From Lysobacter changpingensis (GTDB taxonomy: Bacteria > Pseudomonadota > Gammaproteobacteria > Xanthomonadales > Xanthomonadaceae): a stretch of 64,000 nucleotides of DNA. Location of the stretch: positions 1 to 64,000 of the forward strand of contig NZ_JADWPE010000006.1 of NCBI RefSeq assembly GCF_017308985.1, read 5' to 3'. Shown one piece after another: positions 1 to 12,300 of this stretch (position 1 is the stretch's first letter; each line of letters starts with the position of its first letter). The notes below the pieces were generated by a model, which was not told where the DNA came from, did not search any database, and saw nothing but the letters and a program-made list of their open reading frames with translations. The position numbers and the translations under genes were made by a program.

Positions 1-84
1 TCGGGAATCGGGAATCGGGAATCGGGAATCGGGAATCGGGAATCGGGAATCGGGAATCGGGAATCGGGAATCGGGAATCGGGAA
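1..84. repeat. Heptanucleotide tandem array (TCGGGAA)12
   Basis: Twelve perfect head-to-tail copies of TCGGGAA fill the first 84 bases and stop at position 84; the array probably continues left of the window. There are no spacers, so it is not CRISPR. Similar degenerate heptads form the arms of the palindromic elements at 27863-27965 and 53605-53706, so this may be one arm of a larger element of that family. Confidence 0.95.
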
Positions 85-112
85 AGCAAATCACCGGCTC
101 GTTTTGAAGTCC

Positions 113-137
113 GTCATGCCGGCGAAGGCCGGGATCC
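113..137. repeat. REP-like palindrome (GTCATTCC type), copy 1
   Basis: GTCATGCCGGC-GAAG-GCCGGGATCC has two complementary arms (GCCGGC and GCCGG-C type) around a short purine loop. It is related to the copies at 188-212 and 3490-3515. Such intergenic palindromes are common in Xanthomonadaceae and may be dispersed by RAYT-type transposases, which is inference here. Confidence 0.65.
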
Positions 138-187
138 TGGCCCGTAAACGCGCGGGCACTCCCTCGCCCGTCGCACCATCTCTCACC

Positions 188-212
188 GTCATTCCAGCGA
201 AAGCTGGAGCCC
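188..212. repeat. REP-like palindrome (GTCATTCC type), copy 2
   Basis: The sequence GTCATTCCAGC-GAAA-GCTGGAGCCC shares the GTCATTCC head and the GAAA loop with copy 1 (113-137) and copy 3 (3490-3515). The stem is CCAGC/GCTGG. Confidence 0.65.
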
Positions 213-276
213 ATGTTGCTCTTCGTCTTGGTGAGAACGGCGGCGTGAGTGGGCTCCAACGCACCGACCACCCCGC

Positions 277-320
277 CCCTCACCCCAACCCCTCTCCCGA
301 TGGGAGAGGGGCTTCAGAGC
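277..320. repeat. CCCCTCTCCC hairpin repeat element
   Basis: CCCCTCTCCC (289-298) pairs perfectly with GGGAGAGGGG (302-311) around a 3-base loop, preceded by CCCTCACCCCAA. This C-rich hairpin looks like an intergenic element that recurs in related genomes. C-rich and G-rich hairpins at 14907-14922 and about 14990-15030 resemble it. It could act as a terminator but lacks a T run. Confidence 0.5.
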
Positions 321-511
321 CCTCATTCGCGCCGGCATGCCGCTGCGCACCATCGACTTTGCGCCGTCCGCCCGCAGACCTGCCGTGGCGAGGCCGCAAC
401 CACGCGGTGCTGCCGCGCCAACGCGACCGCCGTCGCATAGGCCATCCGGCGCATGCCGCGCGCGCGTACGGGATGCGATGATCGGCCGGTTCGCTCGCCC
501 TGGGGATACCC

Positions 512-2293
512 GTGAAACGACTGCTTCTCGCCGCCGCGCTTTCGGCGCACCTCGCCCTCGTCTCGTCCGCCGCCCTCGCCGGCCCGGTCGACGACCGCTT
601 CCAGGCCATCTACAGCAAGGAATGGCAGTGGCGGCAGGAGCAGACCGGCAGCGCCGACGAGGACAACGACGGGTCCAGCGACCGCCACGACCTGCCATCC
701 GTCGATGCCGCCAGCCAGCACGCGCGGCTGAAGGTGTGGGAGGACGTCCTCGAGCAGCTCGACGCCATCGACGTCGCGAAGCTCGAGGCGCAGAACCAGG
801 TGAACTTCGCCGTCTACCGCGCGCAGGTGGAGAACCTCGCCGCCGAGGTGCGCCTGCGCACCTACGAGATGCCGTTCAATTCGGATTCCTCGTTCTGGTC
901 GAACCTGGGCTTCATGACGCGCCGGCCGATGCGCACCGTCGCCGATTACGAGGCCTACATCGATCGCCTGCGCGACGTGCCGCGCTATTTCGACCAGCAC
1001 ATCGTCAACATGCGCGCCGGCCTGGCGCGCGGCTTCAGCGTGCCGCGCGCGGTGCTGGATGGACGCGATGTGTCGATCGCCTCCGTCGCCGAGGTCAAGG
1101 ACCCGCAGGCGTCGACGTTCTTCGAACCGTTGAAGAAGATGCCGTCGAGCATCCCCGCCGCCGAGCAGGCGCGCCTGCGCGAGGCCGCGGCGGCGGCGAT
1201 CTCCGATCGCGTGGTCCCGGCCTACGCGAAGCTGCTGACGTTCTTCCGCAACGACTACGTGCCGCACGCACGCAAGACGCTCGGTGCCGAGCAGATGCCC
1301 GACGGCAAGGCGTTCTATCGCCAGCAGATCCGCGAGTACACCACGCTCGACCTGGGCCCGGAGGAGATCCACCAGATCGGTTTGAAGGAAGTCGCGCGCA
1401 TCCAGGCGGAGATGGACGCGATCATCAGGCAGGTCGGATTCAAGGGCAGCTTCGCGGATTTCCTCAAGTTCCTGCGCACCGACAAGCAGTTCTACGCGAC
1501 GACGCCGCAGGAACTGCTCGATCGCGCGGCATGGATCTCCAAGCGCGTGGATGGCGAGGTCGGCAAGTTCATCGGCACGCTGCCGCGCGGGCGCTTCACC
1601 ATCGTGCCGGTGCCGCCGGACATCGCGCCGTTCTGGACCAGCGGTCGCGGCGGCGCGGGCACGTACTGGGTGAACACCTACGACCTGCCTTCGCGCCCGC
1701 TCTACAACCTGCCCGCGCTGACGCTGCACGAGTCCGCGCCGGGCCATGCGCTGCAGGGTTCGCTGGCGAAGGAACAGGGGGAACTGCCGGCATTCCGTCG
1801 CGAGACGTACATCTCCGCGTACGGCGAAGGATGGGGCCTGTACAGCGAGAAGCTCGGCGTGGAGATGGGCATCTACCAGACGCCGTACGAGGATTTCGGC
1901 CGCCTGACCTACGAGATGTGGCGCGCCTGCCGCCTGGTCATCGACACCGGCGTGCACCACAAGGGTTGGACGCGCGACCAGGCGATCGCCTACCTGCGCG
2001 ATCGCACCGCGCTGAGCGAGCATGAGGTGACGACCGAGGTCGATCGCTATATCTCCTGGCCGGCGCAGGCGCTGAGCTACAAGCTGGGCGAGATCACCAT
2101 CGTCCGCCTGCGCGGGGAGGCCGAAAAGGCGCTGGGCCCGAAGTTCGACGTGAAGGCGTTCCACGACGCGCTGCTCAGCGAGGGTTCGGTGCCGCTGCCG
2201 GTGCTGGAGCAGCAGGTGCGGGCGTTCATCGCGAAGTCCGCCGCCGAGGGCGCCGGCGGAAACGTGTCAACCGGCGCGGCGGCAGGGCGTTGA
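512..2293 (+). CDS. DUF885 family exported metallopeptidase-like protein
   Basis: A 593-residue exported protein. The first ~23 residues form a signal peptide (MKR, a hydrophobic Leu/Ala core, then a small-residue cleavage site near Ala-Leu-Ala). The GTG start at 512 has GGGGAT just upstream. The family signature HESAPGH lies near residues 406-412, followed by a GEGWGLYSEKL stretch that supplies further acidic and aromatic residues; the pattern resembles a zinc-peptidase site. DUF885 proteins are thought to be periplasmic or lipoprotein peptidases, but their substrates are mostly unknown. It is followed by a hairpin and then an unrelated small exported gene, so it is probably monocistronic. 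The family call is firm; a specific activity cannot be given. Confidence 0.9.
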   Translation: MKRLLLAAALSAHLALVSSAALAGPVDDRFQAIYSKEWQWRQEQTGSADEDNDGSSDRHDLPSVDAASQHARLKVWEDVLEQLDAIDVAKLEAQNQVNFAVYRAQVENLAAEVRLRTYEMPFNSDSSFWSNLGFMTRRPMRTVADYEAYIDRLRDVPRYFDQHIVNMRAGLARGFSVPRAVLDGRDVSIASVAEVKDPQASTFFEPLKKMPSSIPAAEQARLREAAAAAISDRVVPAYAKLLTFFRNDYVPHARKTLGAEQMPDGKAFYRQQIREYTTLDLGPEEIHQIGLKEVARIQAEMDAIIRQVGFKGSFADFLKFLRTDKQFYATTPQELLDRAAWISKRVDGEVGKFIGTLPRGRFTIVPVPPDIAPFWTSGRGGAGTYWVNTYDLPSRPLYNLPALTLHESAPGHALQGSLAKEQGELPAFRRETYISAYGEGWGLYSEKLGVEMGIYQTPYEDFGRLTYEMWRACRLVIDTGVHHKGWTRDQAIAYLRDRTALSEHEVTTEVDRYISWPAQALSYKLGEITIVRLRGEAEKALGPKFDVKAFHDALLSEGSVPLPVLEQQVRAFIAKSAAEGAGGNVSTGAAAGR

Positions 2294-2302
2294 CGCCGGA
2301 CG

Positions 2303-2324
2303 GGCCCACTCAGCAGAGTGGGCC
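2303..2324. terminator. 9-bp hairpin between the DUF885 gene and the small exported gene
   Basis: GGCCCACTC (2303-2311) pairs perfectly with GAGTGGGCC (2316-2324) around an AGCA loop, 10 bases after the stop codon. There is no T run, so it may be a weak or Rho-assisted terminator, or an mRNA-protecting stem. The next gene starts 22 bases later. Confidence 0.45.
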
Positions 2325-2345
2325 TCCCACATGGAGGTTTTTCCA

Positions 2346-2621
2346 ATGCGTATCGCGATTGCCATGGTGTTCGCCGTCGCCCTGTTCGGCGCGGCGGGCG
2401 CGCACGCCGCCGAGTCGTATGCCTTCGGCAACCGGGTGCTGACCGTCGGCGACAGCGCCGGCAAGCTGGTAGAGCTGGCCGGCACCCCGGTCCACAAGGA
2501 GCCGGTGGAGAACAAATTCGGCGCCCATGAGGCGGAGCGCTGGGAATTCCGGCGCGACGACAAGACGCTGTTCGTGACGATCCGGGACGGGAAGGTCGCC
2601 CAGATCGACGAGGTTTACTGA
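2346..2621 (+). CDS. Small exported protein of DUF2845 type
   Basis: A 91-residue protein. A signal peptide of about 22 residues ends Ala-His-Ala-Ala. The mature part reads as a short beta-rich domain with the pattern RVLTVGDSAGKLVELAGTP, then WEFRRDDKTLFVTIRDGKV, which resembles the DUF2845 family of periplasmic proteins. ATG 2346 is chosen over the in-frame ATG 2331 because GGAGG at 2333-2337 sits 8 bases before it, overlapping the upstream candidate. Function unknown. Confidence 0.75.
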   Translation: MRIAIAMVFAVALFGAAGAHAAESYAFGNRVLTVGDSAGKLVELAGTPVHKEPVENKFGAHEAERWEFRRDDKTLFVTIRDGKVAQIDEVY

Positions 2622-3030
2622 GGTCTGATGGGGGGCGGGCGCGCTGGCGCCGGCTCCGCCAGGCAGGACGGACGATGCGCGGCGCTGAGGGCACGCTGCA
2701 AGCGGGCTTCGCCTCTCCCGCCCCCGATGACGGTTCTTCGGGGCGCGCGCCAAGACCCCCGAACGCCCGCCCCGCCTACGGTTGCTGCGATCGCCGCGGC
2801 TGTGGATAAGTGCTTGCCCGAGGCCCGGATACCGGGCATAATGCGCGGCTCGCTGCGTCCGGTCTGTCCATCAGGACTCGACCGGGCGGGGTCCGGAAGC
2901 ACGATTCCGTCCCGCCGCCGGCAGCCAGGATTTCACTACCCGTATCGTGCGCCGCCACCGGATGTCCGGGCGCGGAGGGGCCGCCGCCGCCCTGGCCAAG
3001 GGCGACACCCCAATACCTTTCGAGGTGCGT
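2622..3030. other. Intergenic region and rpmB leader
   Basis: About 410 bases with no credible gene. The left part is GC-rich with a small hairpin (CTGGCG 2643-2648 with CGCCAG 2656-2661). The right part holds the rpmB promoter (2814-2842) and a transcribed leader of roughly 180 bases. Longer open frames here run antisense to rpmB or have no recognisable features. Confidence 0.6.
2814..2842 (+). promoter_or_regulatory. Sigma-70 promoter for rpmB-rpmG, with a palindromic spacer
   Basis: A -35 of TTGCCC (2814-2819) is followed after exactly 17 bases by a -10 of CATAAT (2837-2842). The spacer holds the palindrome GCCCGG-ATA-CCGGGC (2823-2837), placed where a repressor or a MerR-like factor would bind. 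Transcription would start near 2850, leaving a ~180-base leader. Confidence 0.6.
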
Positions 3031-3267
3031 ATGGCCCGTATCTGCCAAGTAACCGGCAAGCGAACGACGACCGGCAACAACGTCTCGCATGCCATGAACA
3101 AGACCCGTCGCCGCTTCCTTCCCAACCTCCACGAGCGCCGCTTCTGGGTGGCTTCGGAGAACCGTTGGATCAAGCTGCGTGTTTCCAGTGCCGCCCTGCG
3201 CACCATCGACAAGAACGGCATCGATGCCGTCCTCGCCGACCTGCGCGCCCGCGGCGAGAAGATCTGA
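3031..3267 (+). CDS. rpmB: 50S ribosomal protein L28
   Basis: 78 residues, the usual length, almost colinear with E. coli L28: [11 protein letters not shown] at the start, then [17 protein letters not shown], and ending [11 protein letters not shown]. It is part of the large ribosomal subunit. The ATG at 3031 follows GAGGT at 3022-3026. rpmG starts 13 bases after its stop, the conserved rpmB-rpmG pair. Only one cysteine is present, so there is no zinc ribbon. Confidence 0.98.
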   Translation: MARICQVTGKRTTTGNNVSHAMNKTRRRFLPNLHERRFWVASENRWIKLRVSSAALRTIDKNGIDAVLADLRARGEKI

Positions 3268-3280
3268 GGAGAACTGACCC

Positions 3281-3445
3281 ATGGCTTCCAAGCGCGACAA
3301 GATCCGCCTGATCTCCTCGGCCGGCACCGGCCACTTCTACACCACCGACAAGAACAAGAAGAACACGCCGAACAAGATGGAGGTCAAGAAGTACGACCCC
3401 GTCGTTCGCAAGCACGTGATCTACAAGGAAGGCAAGATCAAGTGA
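3281..3445 (+). CDS. rpmG: 50S ribosomal protein L33
   Basis: 54 residues: [20 protein letters not shown] at the start and VIYKEGKIK at the end. This matches the E. coli L33 type without the CxxC pairs, so it binds no zinc. GAGGAG at 3266-3271 serves as ribosome binding site. Co-transcribed with rpmB; a strong intrinsic terminator follows at 3547. Confidence 0.97.
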   Translation: MASKRDKIRLISSAGTGHFYTTDKNKKNTPNKMEVKKYDPVVRKHVIYKEGKIK

Positions 3446-3489
3446 CGTGACGGCCCGCACGCGCGCAGCGCGTGTGGCTTTGCCGGAAC

Positions 3490-3515
3490 GTCATCCCCGC
3501 GAAGCGGGGATCCAG
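3490..3515. repeat. REP-like palindrome (GTCATTCC type), copy 3
   Basis: GTCATCCCCGC-GAA-GCGGGGATCCAG lies between rpmG and its terminator. It has a perfect CCCCGC/GCGGGG stem. Same family as 113-137 and 188-212. Confidence 0.7.
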
Positions 3516-3546
3516 CGCCTTCCAGCTTGTTCGAAGCTTCAGCAAG

Positions 3547-3572
3547 AACCCCGCCGAAAGGCGGGGTTTTTG
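3547..3572 (+). terminator. Intrinsic terminator of rpmB-rpmG
   Basis: CCCCGCC (3549-3555), a GAAA tetraloop, GGCGGGG (3560-3566), then TTTTT. AA before the stem extends the pairing with the T run. A textbook Rho-independent terminator about 100 bases after rpmG. Confidence 0.9.
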
Positions 3573-3669
3573 TTTGGGCGTCGGGTCGACGTGTTGGACG
3601 AGTGCTCCTTCTGTCTGCGGTCGACACGGCTCCGCTTCTGGGCTTTGCGCACTGATGCCCGCACCACTC

Positions 3670-3700
3670 AAAAAGCTACGGCCCCTTTCGGGGCCGTAGC
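3670..3700 (-). terminator. Intrinsic terminator of the TonB receptor gene
   Basis: GCTACGGCCCC (3675-3685) pairs perfectly with GGGGCCGTAGC (3690-3700). Five As at 3670-3674 become the T run on the minus strand. It lies 23 bases beyond the receptor stop codon. Confidence 0.88.
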
Positions 3701-3722
3701 AATCATCACGCTGGATCGTCGA

Positions 3723-6653
<2,931 letters not shown>

Positions 6654-6683
6654 TTCTCTCTCCAGAGTTCTGTTATGAGCGCG

Positions 6684-7667
6684 TTAAGGGCGCTGCAAAA
6701 CCTTAGGGCCCGGGTGGTCCGAGCCGGTTTCCCGTGCGAAGCGGAGAGATTCGCGACCGGCGGCAATGTGGTTTGCGCGCGCGGGAGCGCACGTTTGCGC
6801 GCTTTGTCCATCGGTGCCCGGCGTGGAGCTGCGGTAGTCCGACGCGGTCATGCCGAAATGGGCGCGGAAACTGCGCGCGAAGCTGCAGTTGTTGTCGAAG
6901 CCGCTGGCGATGGCGACCTCGCCGATGGTCATCGGCGTGGTGGACAGCAGGTTCGCCGCGTGTTTCAGGCGCAGGTTCGCGCAGGCGGCCTGCGGGCTTT
7001 CGCCGTACAGGCGATGGAACACCTTGGAGAAGTACCACATCGAGAACTGGGTGCGTTCGGCCAGCTCGGAGATGCGGATGATGCGGTCGCAGTTGCCCTC
7101 CATGAAGAGACGGGCGCGCTGCATGCGCTCGAACACCTGCCGCTTGCGCGCCAGCGATGCGCCCGGGCACAACGGGATGCGGCTGCGATCGTCGGCCTGC
7201 ATGTCCTGCAGGTTGAGCAGCAGCGAGCGCACGCGCGCCTGGTAGGCGGTCGCACCCAGCATGTTGTCGCGATGGCGGGCGATGCGGTACCAGTGGCGGG
7301 CGATGTCGCACGCCTCACCGGACGCGACCTGACCGAGTCCCACATGCAGATCGAAGTTGCCGAAGCGCGTCATCGACTTCAGCGCATCCTCGGAGATCGC
7401 CATGCCGAGGGTCAGCCCCTGCGCGTCGGCCTGGACGAGTGGCGCCGAATCCTTCGCGAACGCGATCCAGTCGCCGGCGCGAAGATAGAACCGCCCTTCC
7501 TTCGCTTCGACCCAGGCGCCACCGCGCATCTGGATCCAGATCGAGAGGTCCTGTCCGTGGTACTCCACGCTGCCCAGGCGGGAGGCACCGATGCATCGTG
7601 CCCACTGTCCTTGCGCCGATCCGATGCGCAATAGCTGTCCCCGGTCTGCCCACTTTGCCTTATCCAT
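6684..7667 (-). CDS. AraC-family transcriptional regulator
   Basis: 327 residues. The N-terminal ~190 residues resemble a cupin-like sensor region. The C-terminal part carries two helix-turn-helix motifs: RIIRISELAERTQFSMWYF, then TIGEVAIASGFDNNCSFAR followed by FRAHFGMTASDYR. The gene is immediately upstream of the TonB receptor on the same strand (30-base gap) and divergent from cardiolipin synthase. Local regulation of the receptor is the likely job, which is inference. The effector is unknown. Confidence 0.92.
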   Translation of the reverse strand: MDKAKWADRGQLLRIGSAQGQWARCIGASRLGSVEYHGQDLSIWIQMRGGAWVEAKEGRFYLRAGDWIAFAKDSAPLVQADAQGLTLGMAISEDALKSMTRFGNFDLHVGLGQVASGEACDIARHWYRIARHRDNMLGATAYQARVRSLLLNLQDMQADDRSRIPLCPGASLARKRQVFERMQRARLFMEGNCDRIIRISELAERTQFSMWYFSKVFHRLYGESPQAACANLRLKHAANLLSTTPMTIGEVAIASGFDNNCSFARSFRAHFGMTASDYRSSTPGTDGQSAQTCAPARANHIAAGRESLRFARETGSDHPGPKVLQRP

Positions 7668-7802
7668 GGTTATTTATTCCTGCGTCTGGTGGGGGCAGGC
7701 TATGAGGACATTCCCACGACACTCCATAGGATTCATTCGCTGGTCAGTTTCTGCTCGACGCGTTGATCGATGCGGAGCTGATGTCTTGCCAGGAGCGCTC
7801 GA

Positions 7803-9221
7803 ATGAATTTCGAAATCCACTTCGGCTATTTGCTCTTCCTGTTCGACTGGTTGATCCGTCTCGCCGCACTGGCGTGGATCCCGGTGCGCAGCCCGCCCGC
7901 GGCGGCGCGCAGCTGGTTGCTGCTGGTGGGCTTCGTGCCGCTGTTCGGATTGCCGCTGTACCTGCTGCTCGGACATCCATGGCTGGCGACGCAGCGGCGG
8001 CAACGGCAGGCGCTCGCATCGCAGCTGATCCGCGATCGCCAGGCGAGTCTTGCGATGCTTCGCTGGACGCCGGCCGCGCACGGCCTCACCTCCGACATCG
8101 CGCGGCTCGCCGAACGCCTGGGCGATTTCATGCCGGTGCACGGCAACACCGTCGAACTGCTGGACGATTACGCGACGTCGATCGACGCGCTGGTTGCCGA
8201 CATCGACGCGGCGCGCGAGGAAGTGCACCTGCTCTACTACCTGATGTTCGACGACGTCGTCGGCCGCGCCGTGTGCGAGGCGCTGCAGCGCGCCAGCGGG
8301 CGCGGCGTGCGCTGCCGGTTGCTGCTCGATGCGGTCGGTGCGAAGTCCGGCCTCCGGGCATTCGCCGGGCCGTTGGGGAACGCGGGCGTGGACGTGCGCG
8401 CGATGCTCGCCGGCGGCCTGAGGTGGCGCAGCCTCTCGCGCATGGACCTGCGCAACCACCGCAAGCTCGCGCTGATCGACCGGCGCATCGGCTACGTCGG
8501 CTCGCAGAACCTCGCCGACGCCGGCTTCGTGCCCGGCCATCCCAATCGCGAGCTGGTCGCGCGCGTGCGCGGGCCGGTGCTGCGGCAGATCGCGGCGTTG
8601 TTCGCGAGCGACTGGCTGATCGAGACCGGCGAGCGGCTGGAGATCGGCGATTTTCCAGGCGGCGAAGCGGGCCGCACGCCCGCGCAGATGCTGCCCAGCG
8701 GCCCGGCGTATCCGTTCGAGAACGCGCGCAACCTGGTCGTCGCGCTGGTGCAGCGTGCGCGTCGGCGCGTGGTGCTGGTCACGCCCTACTTCGTGCCGGA
8801 CGACATGACGCTCGGCGCGCTGCGCGTGGCGGCGCTGTCGGGCATCGACGTGCAGCTGGTGCTGTCGATGAGCAACAACCAGACGCTGACGCGCTGGGCG
8901 CAGCGGTCCTATTACGACGAACTGCTCCGGGCGGGCGTGCGGATCGCGCTGTACCGCCCGCACTTCCTGCACGCCAAGCACCTGAGCGTGGACGACGAGG
9001 TCGCGCTGATCGGCTCGATCAACCTCGACATCCGCTCCTTCGCGCTGAATGCCGAAGCCGGGCTGCTGTGCTTCGATGCGGAGGTGGTCGCCCGGTTGCG
9101 CAGGATCGAGGCCGACTACCTCGCCGATGCGCGGCAACTGGAGCTGCACGAATGGCGCCGCCGTCCACGCTGGCACCGCAGCCTGGAAGGCATGGCGCGG
9201 CTGGCCGACTCGCTGATGTAG
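7803..9221 (+). CDS. cls: Cardiolipin synthase (phospholipase D superfamily)
   Basis: 472 residues. Two membrane segments lie in the first ~60 residues, followed by two phosphatidyltransferase HKD motifs: H219-K221-D226 in NHRKLALID and H390-K392-D397 in LHAKHLSVDD, each followed by GS-N as the family requires. The enzyme condenses phosphatidylglycerol to cardiolipin at the inner membrane. The length and two N-terminal segments fit the ClsA branch. ATG 7803 follows AGGAG about 8 bases upstream. It stands alone, 88 bases before the sensor kinase gene. Confidence 0.93.
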   Translation: MNFEIHFGYLLFLFDWLIRLAALAWIPVRSPPAAARSWLLLVGFVPLFGLPLYLLLGHPWLATQRRQRQALASQLIRDRQASLAMLRWTPAAHGLTSDIARLAERLGDFMPVHGNTVELLDDYATSIDALVADIDAAREEVHLLYYLMFDDVVGRAVCEALQRASGRGVRCRLLLDAVGAKSGLRAFAGPLGNAGVDVRAMLAGGLRWRSLSRMDLRNHRKLALIDRRIGYVGSQNLADAGFVPGHPNRELVARVRGPVLRQIAALFASDWLIETGERLEIGDFPGGEAGRTPAQMLPSGPAYPFENARNLVVALVQRARRRVVLVTPYFVPDDMTLGALRVAALSGIDVQLVLSMSNNQTLTRWAQRSYYDELLRAGVRIALYRPHFLHAKHLSVDDEVALIGSINLDIRSFALNAEAGLLCFDAEVVARLRRIEADYLADARQLELHEWRRRPRWHRSLEGMARLADSLM

Positions 9222-9309
9222 GCGGGCCGGCGCATTCAGCGACCCGGGCCGGACGCGGGCGGCCGTCGGCGTTCTACACTCGCGGCGTGTTCCCTGCAGG
9301 GCGGCTTAC

Positions 9310-12300
9310 GTGATCCCAGGCTGGATTCTGCTGCTGGTTTCGGCGGCCTACGTGGGCGTGCTGTTCGCGGTGGCCTATTTCGGCGACCAGCGCGAAACCA
9401 CGCCGCGGGCGCGCTGGCTGCGGCCGGCGGTGTATTCGCTGGCGCTGGCGGTGTACTGCTCGTCGTGGACGTTCTACGGTGCGGTCGGCACGGCGGCGCG
9501 CACGGGGCTGGGATTCCTGCCGATCTACCTCGGCCCGCTGCTGATGCTGCTGTTCGGCTGGCGCATCCTGGAACGGCTGGTGCTGATCTCCGGCGAGCAC
9601 CGCATCGTGTCGATCGCCGATTTCCTGTCGTCCCGCTACGGCCGCGCGCCGGGCCTCGCTGCGCTGGTGGCGGCGGTCGCGCTGACCGCGGCCGTCCCGT
9701 ACGTCGCGCTCCAGTTCAAGGCCGTCGCGATGAGCGTGGAAGTGCTGGCCGACGTACGCAGCGACGCCGGCCTGCTGTCGGACCCGGCGTTCTACGTGGC
9801 GCTGATGCTGGCCGCGTTCGCGATCCTGTTCGGCACGCGCCAGATCGACGCCACCGAACACCATCGCGGCATGGTGCTCGCCATCGCGCTGGAATCGCTG
9901 GTGAAGCTGCTCGCGTTCCTCGCCATCGGCCTGTTCGCGCTGGCGCACCTGCCGGGCACGGGCAACCTGGTCCAGCGGATGGTGCAGGCCGCGCCGGTGG
10001 TGACGGCGCAGGGCCTGCCGGCGGGCTTCGTCGCGCAGACGCTGCTGGCGTTCACCGCCATCGTCTGCCTGCCGCGCCAGTTCCACGTCGCCGTCGTCGA
10101 ATGCCAGGACCCGGCCGACCTGCGGTCGGCGCGCTGGATGTTCGGCGCCTACCTGGTGCTGATCTCGCTGCTGGTGGTGCCGATCACGCTGGCGGGGCAG
10201 TCGCTGCTCGCCGGCACGGGCGCGTCGCCCGACACCTACGTGCTCGCGCTGCCACTGGCCCTGCAGCACGAGACGCTGGCGTTGATCGTCTACATCGGCG
10301 GGTTCTCCGCGGCGACGGGCATGGTGATCGTCGCCAGCGTCGCGCTCTCCACGATGGTCAGCAACGACCTGATCATGCCGCTGCTGCTGCGCGGTGGCGC
10401 GCTGCACGAAAGCCAGGGCATCGACAAGCAGGTGCTGTGGGTGCGCCGCATCACCATCTTCGTGCTGGCGATGATGGCCTACGGCTACCACCGCGGCTCG
10501 GCGTACTACGGCGGCGGCGAGGACACGCTCGCGCAGCACGGACTGCTCGCGTTCGCGGCGGTGGCGCAGTTCGCGCCGGCGCTGATCGGCGGCCTGTACT
10601 GGCGCGGTGCGAGCCGCGCCGGTGCGTTCTCCGGCCTGTTCGCCGGCACGGTGCTGTGGCTGTACACGCTGCTGCTGCCGGCGCTGGCGCGCGGTGGCTG
10701 GTTCGGCACGCACTGGATCGAACAGGGGCCGCTCGGCGTGGACTGGCTGCGGCCGGAACAGCTGTTCGGCCTGCACGGCTGGGATCCGCTCACGCACGGC
10801 GCGTTCTGGTCGCTGCTGTTCAACGTCGGCGTGTTCCTGTTCGTCTCGGTGCGGCAGCGTCCGCGTTTGCAGGAGCAACTGCTCGCTGCGCCGTTCCTGG
10901 ATCCCTACGTGCAGCGTCCCGCGCTCGGCCCCGGCGGTTGGGCCGGCAGCGTGCGCGGCGGCGAACTGCTCGCGCTCGCCGAACGCATCGTCGGCGAACG
11001 CCATGCGCGCCGCGCCTTCGAGGAGTACGCACTGCAACAGGGCCGCACGTGGCAGCCGGAACAACCGGCCGACCGCGCACTCGCGCAGTTCACCGAACGC
11101 CTGCTCGCCTCGGCGATCGGCGCGGCTTCGGCGCGCCTCACGCTCACCACCGCGCTGCGCGGCTCGGGCATGGAACTGGGCGAAGTGGTGGCGCTGCTCG
11201 ACGAAGCGAACCAGGAATTGCGCTTCAACCGGCAGATCCTTTCCACCACGCTGGAGAACATCAGCCAGGGCGTGAGCGTGGTCGATGCGGAAATGCGCCT
11301 GGTCGCATGGAATCGCCGGTACCAGGAGCTGTTCGAATATCCCGACGGCATGCTGTACGTGGGTCGCCCGGTGAGCGATCTCATCCGCTGGAACGCGGAA
11401 CGCGGCGAGATGGGCCCCGGCGACATCGACGAGCAGGTGCGTCGCCGCCTGAAGCATCTTCGCGCCGGCGTGCCGCACGTGTTCGAACGCGTGCGCGCGA
11501 ACGGACAGGTGATCGAGATGCGCGGCCGTCCGCTGCCCGGCGGCTACGTCACGACGTATTCCGACGTGACCGATTACAAGCGCGCCGAGCAGGGCCTGCG
11601 CGAAGTCAACGAAACGCTCGAACAGCGCGTCGAATTGCGCACGCGCGAGGCCGAGGCCGCGCAGCAGTCGAAAACGCGCTTCCTCGCGGCGATCAGCCAC
11701 GACGTGCTGCAACCGCTCAACGCCGCGCGACTGTTCGCCAGCGCGCTGCGCGAAACCAGCGACGTCGCCGAGCAGGCGCACCTGGCCGAACGCGTCGATG
11801 CATCGCTGCGCGCCGCCGAGGACCTGCTCGACGGCCTGCTCGATATCTCACGTCTCGACGCAGGCGCGCTGCGCATCGCCATCACCGATTTCGACGTCAA
11901 CGAGCTGTTGCGCGAACTCGTCGCGCAGTACGCGCCGGTTGCCGCCGGACGCGGACTGCAGCTGCGCGTGCGCGCGCCGGACACGCCGCGACCGGTGCGC
12001 AGCGACCGTCGCCTGCTGCGTCGCGCCCTGCAGAACTTCCTCGCCAATGCCTTGCGCTACACGCGCGAGGGCGGCGTGCTGATCGCCGCGCGCATGCGCG
12101 AGGGCGCGGTCGAACTGCAGGTGTGGGACACCGGACCGGGCATTTCCGAACACCACCTGGCGCAGATCTTCGATGAGTTCCGCCGCTTCGAGACGCCTTC
12201 CGATGCCGGCGAACGCGGCCTCGGCCTGGGCCTGTCGATCTGCCAGCGCATCGCGCGCACGCTGGAGCATCCGCTGCGCGTGCGCTCGCGCGTGAACGTG

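Larger units (their letters stand above)
85..511. other. Intergenic region with no credible gene
   Basis: Open frames here are short, have no recognisable domain and run through palindromic repeats. The stretch holds two REP-like palindromes (113-137 and 188-212) and a 10-bp hairpin element (277-320). No convincing promoter was found, and the first real gene starts at 512. Confidence 0.6.

Noticed and set aside
1-84. Possible CRISPR array
   Set aside because: Units are 7 bases with no spacers, so it is a simple tandem repeat.
323-2164. Long antisense reading frame opposite the DUF885 gene
   Set aside because: Its composition is Arg/Ala/Leu-rich with no domain, as expected for a shadow frame in high-GC DNA; the sense frame has a signal peptide and HESAPGH motif.
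2776-3327. Minus-strand frames over rpmB
   Set aside because: They overlap rpmB and its promoter completely and have no recognisable domain.
9274-11781. 835-residue minus-strand frame opposite the sensor kinase
   Set aside because: Shadow of the kinase gene; the translation is Arg/His/Gln-rich without domains.
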